This document shows positions 42,876 through 42,876 of a stretch of DNA of 42,876 nt, piece after piece. The notes beneath the pieces were generated by a model. The model was given only the letters and a program-made list of their open reading frames with translations. It was not told the DNA's origin and did no database searches. Numbering within the stretch: the first letter of the stretch is position 1; each line of letters begins with the position of its first letter. The stretch is from Acidobacteriota bacterium (lineage in GTDB: Bacteria; Acidobacteriota; Thermoanaerobaculia; Multivoradales; JAHZIX01): the NCBI GenBank assembly GCA_034211275.1, contig JAXHTF010000024.1:12501-55376 (forward strand). Reading direction: 5' to 3'. Both the position numbers and the translations under genes were made by a program.

Positions 42876-42876
42876 A

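Noticed and set aside
23374-42876. Prophage
   Set aside because: No capsid, terminase, tail or lysis genes are seen; integrase plus mixed cargo fits a genomic island better.

Overview
The window joins about 22 kb of GC-rich housekeeping chromosome to about 20 kb of lower-GC accessory DNA. The gene content fits a Gram-negative bacterium with an outer membrane, most likely an Acidobacteriota-type organism. The evidence is PurS/PurQ/small-PurL purine genes, a YycJ-like hydrolase, a class-II cyclic-nucleotide phosphodiesterase, and a large metallopeptidase/propeller/barrel outer-membrane protein. The phylum is an inference from gene style and was not tested.

Core, left part (1-8051, all minus strand): a purine biosynthesis cluster with three metallo-beta-lactamase-fold hydrolases around it. 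Read in the direction of transcription it runs cyclic-nucleotide phosphodiesterase-like protein, YycJ-like hydrolase, purS, purQ, purL, purF, MBL hydrolase, purM (cut by the window edge). Next (8113-12376, minus) come three envelope genes: a 965-aa secreted gluzincin/PD40/barrel protein, a 232-aa exported protein and a TPR lipoprotein. Then (12669-21966, plus) dprA-trmFO-xerC-hslV-hslU, an order close to smf-(topA)-trmFO-codV-clpQ-clpY of Bacillus, continued by a fibronectin-type lipoprotein, dapF and tyrS. Two intergenic gaps in this run hold copies of a ~170-nt palindromic repeat whose arms show compensatory changes.

Junction (21967-23373): a decayed BrnT-like toxin/antitoxin pair, an intact Phd-PIN toxin-antitoxin operon, and the 3' part of a tRNA-Ala(GGC) gene that looks like an integration attachment site.

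Accessory region (23374-42876): it opens with a P4-type tyrosine integrase. Next is a regulated module in which an XRE repressor and ImmA/IrrE-type protease are divergent from a Cas2-like (SinR-family) protein and a 57-aa basic protein; the control region has a near-consensus promoter and two palindromes. Further on are a GT-C glycosyltransferase with a secreted protein, an orphan addiction-module antitoxin, a ribbon-helix-helix/71-aa pair, a receiver-only response regulator with a membrane-anchored partner, and a TraD/HerA-like ATPase. A secreted lipase-like/beta-propeller pair follows, bracketed by a perfect 562-bp repeat of the ATPase gene. The last genes are an operon of a GAF-like protein, a sodium:solute symporter and an unknown protein. 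Beyond it lie a probable ~112-nt structured small RNA and a 52-aa protein with a strong terminator.

Several genes have a -10-like hexamer 6-9 nt before the start codon and no Shine-Dalgarno, suggesting that leaderless transcripts are common here.
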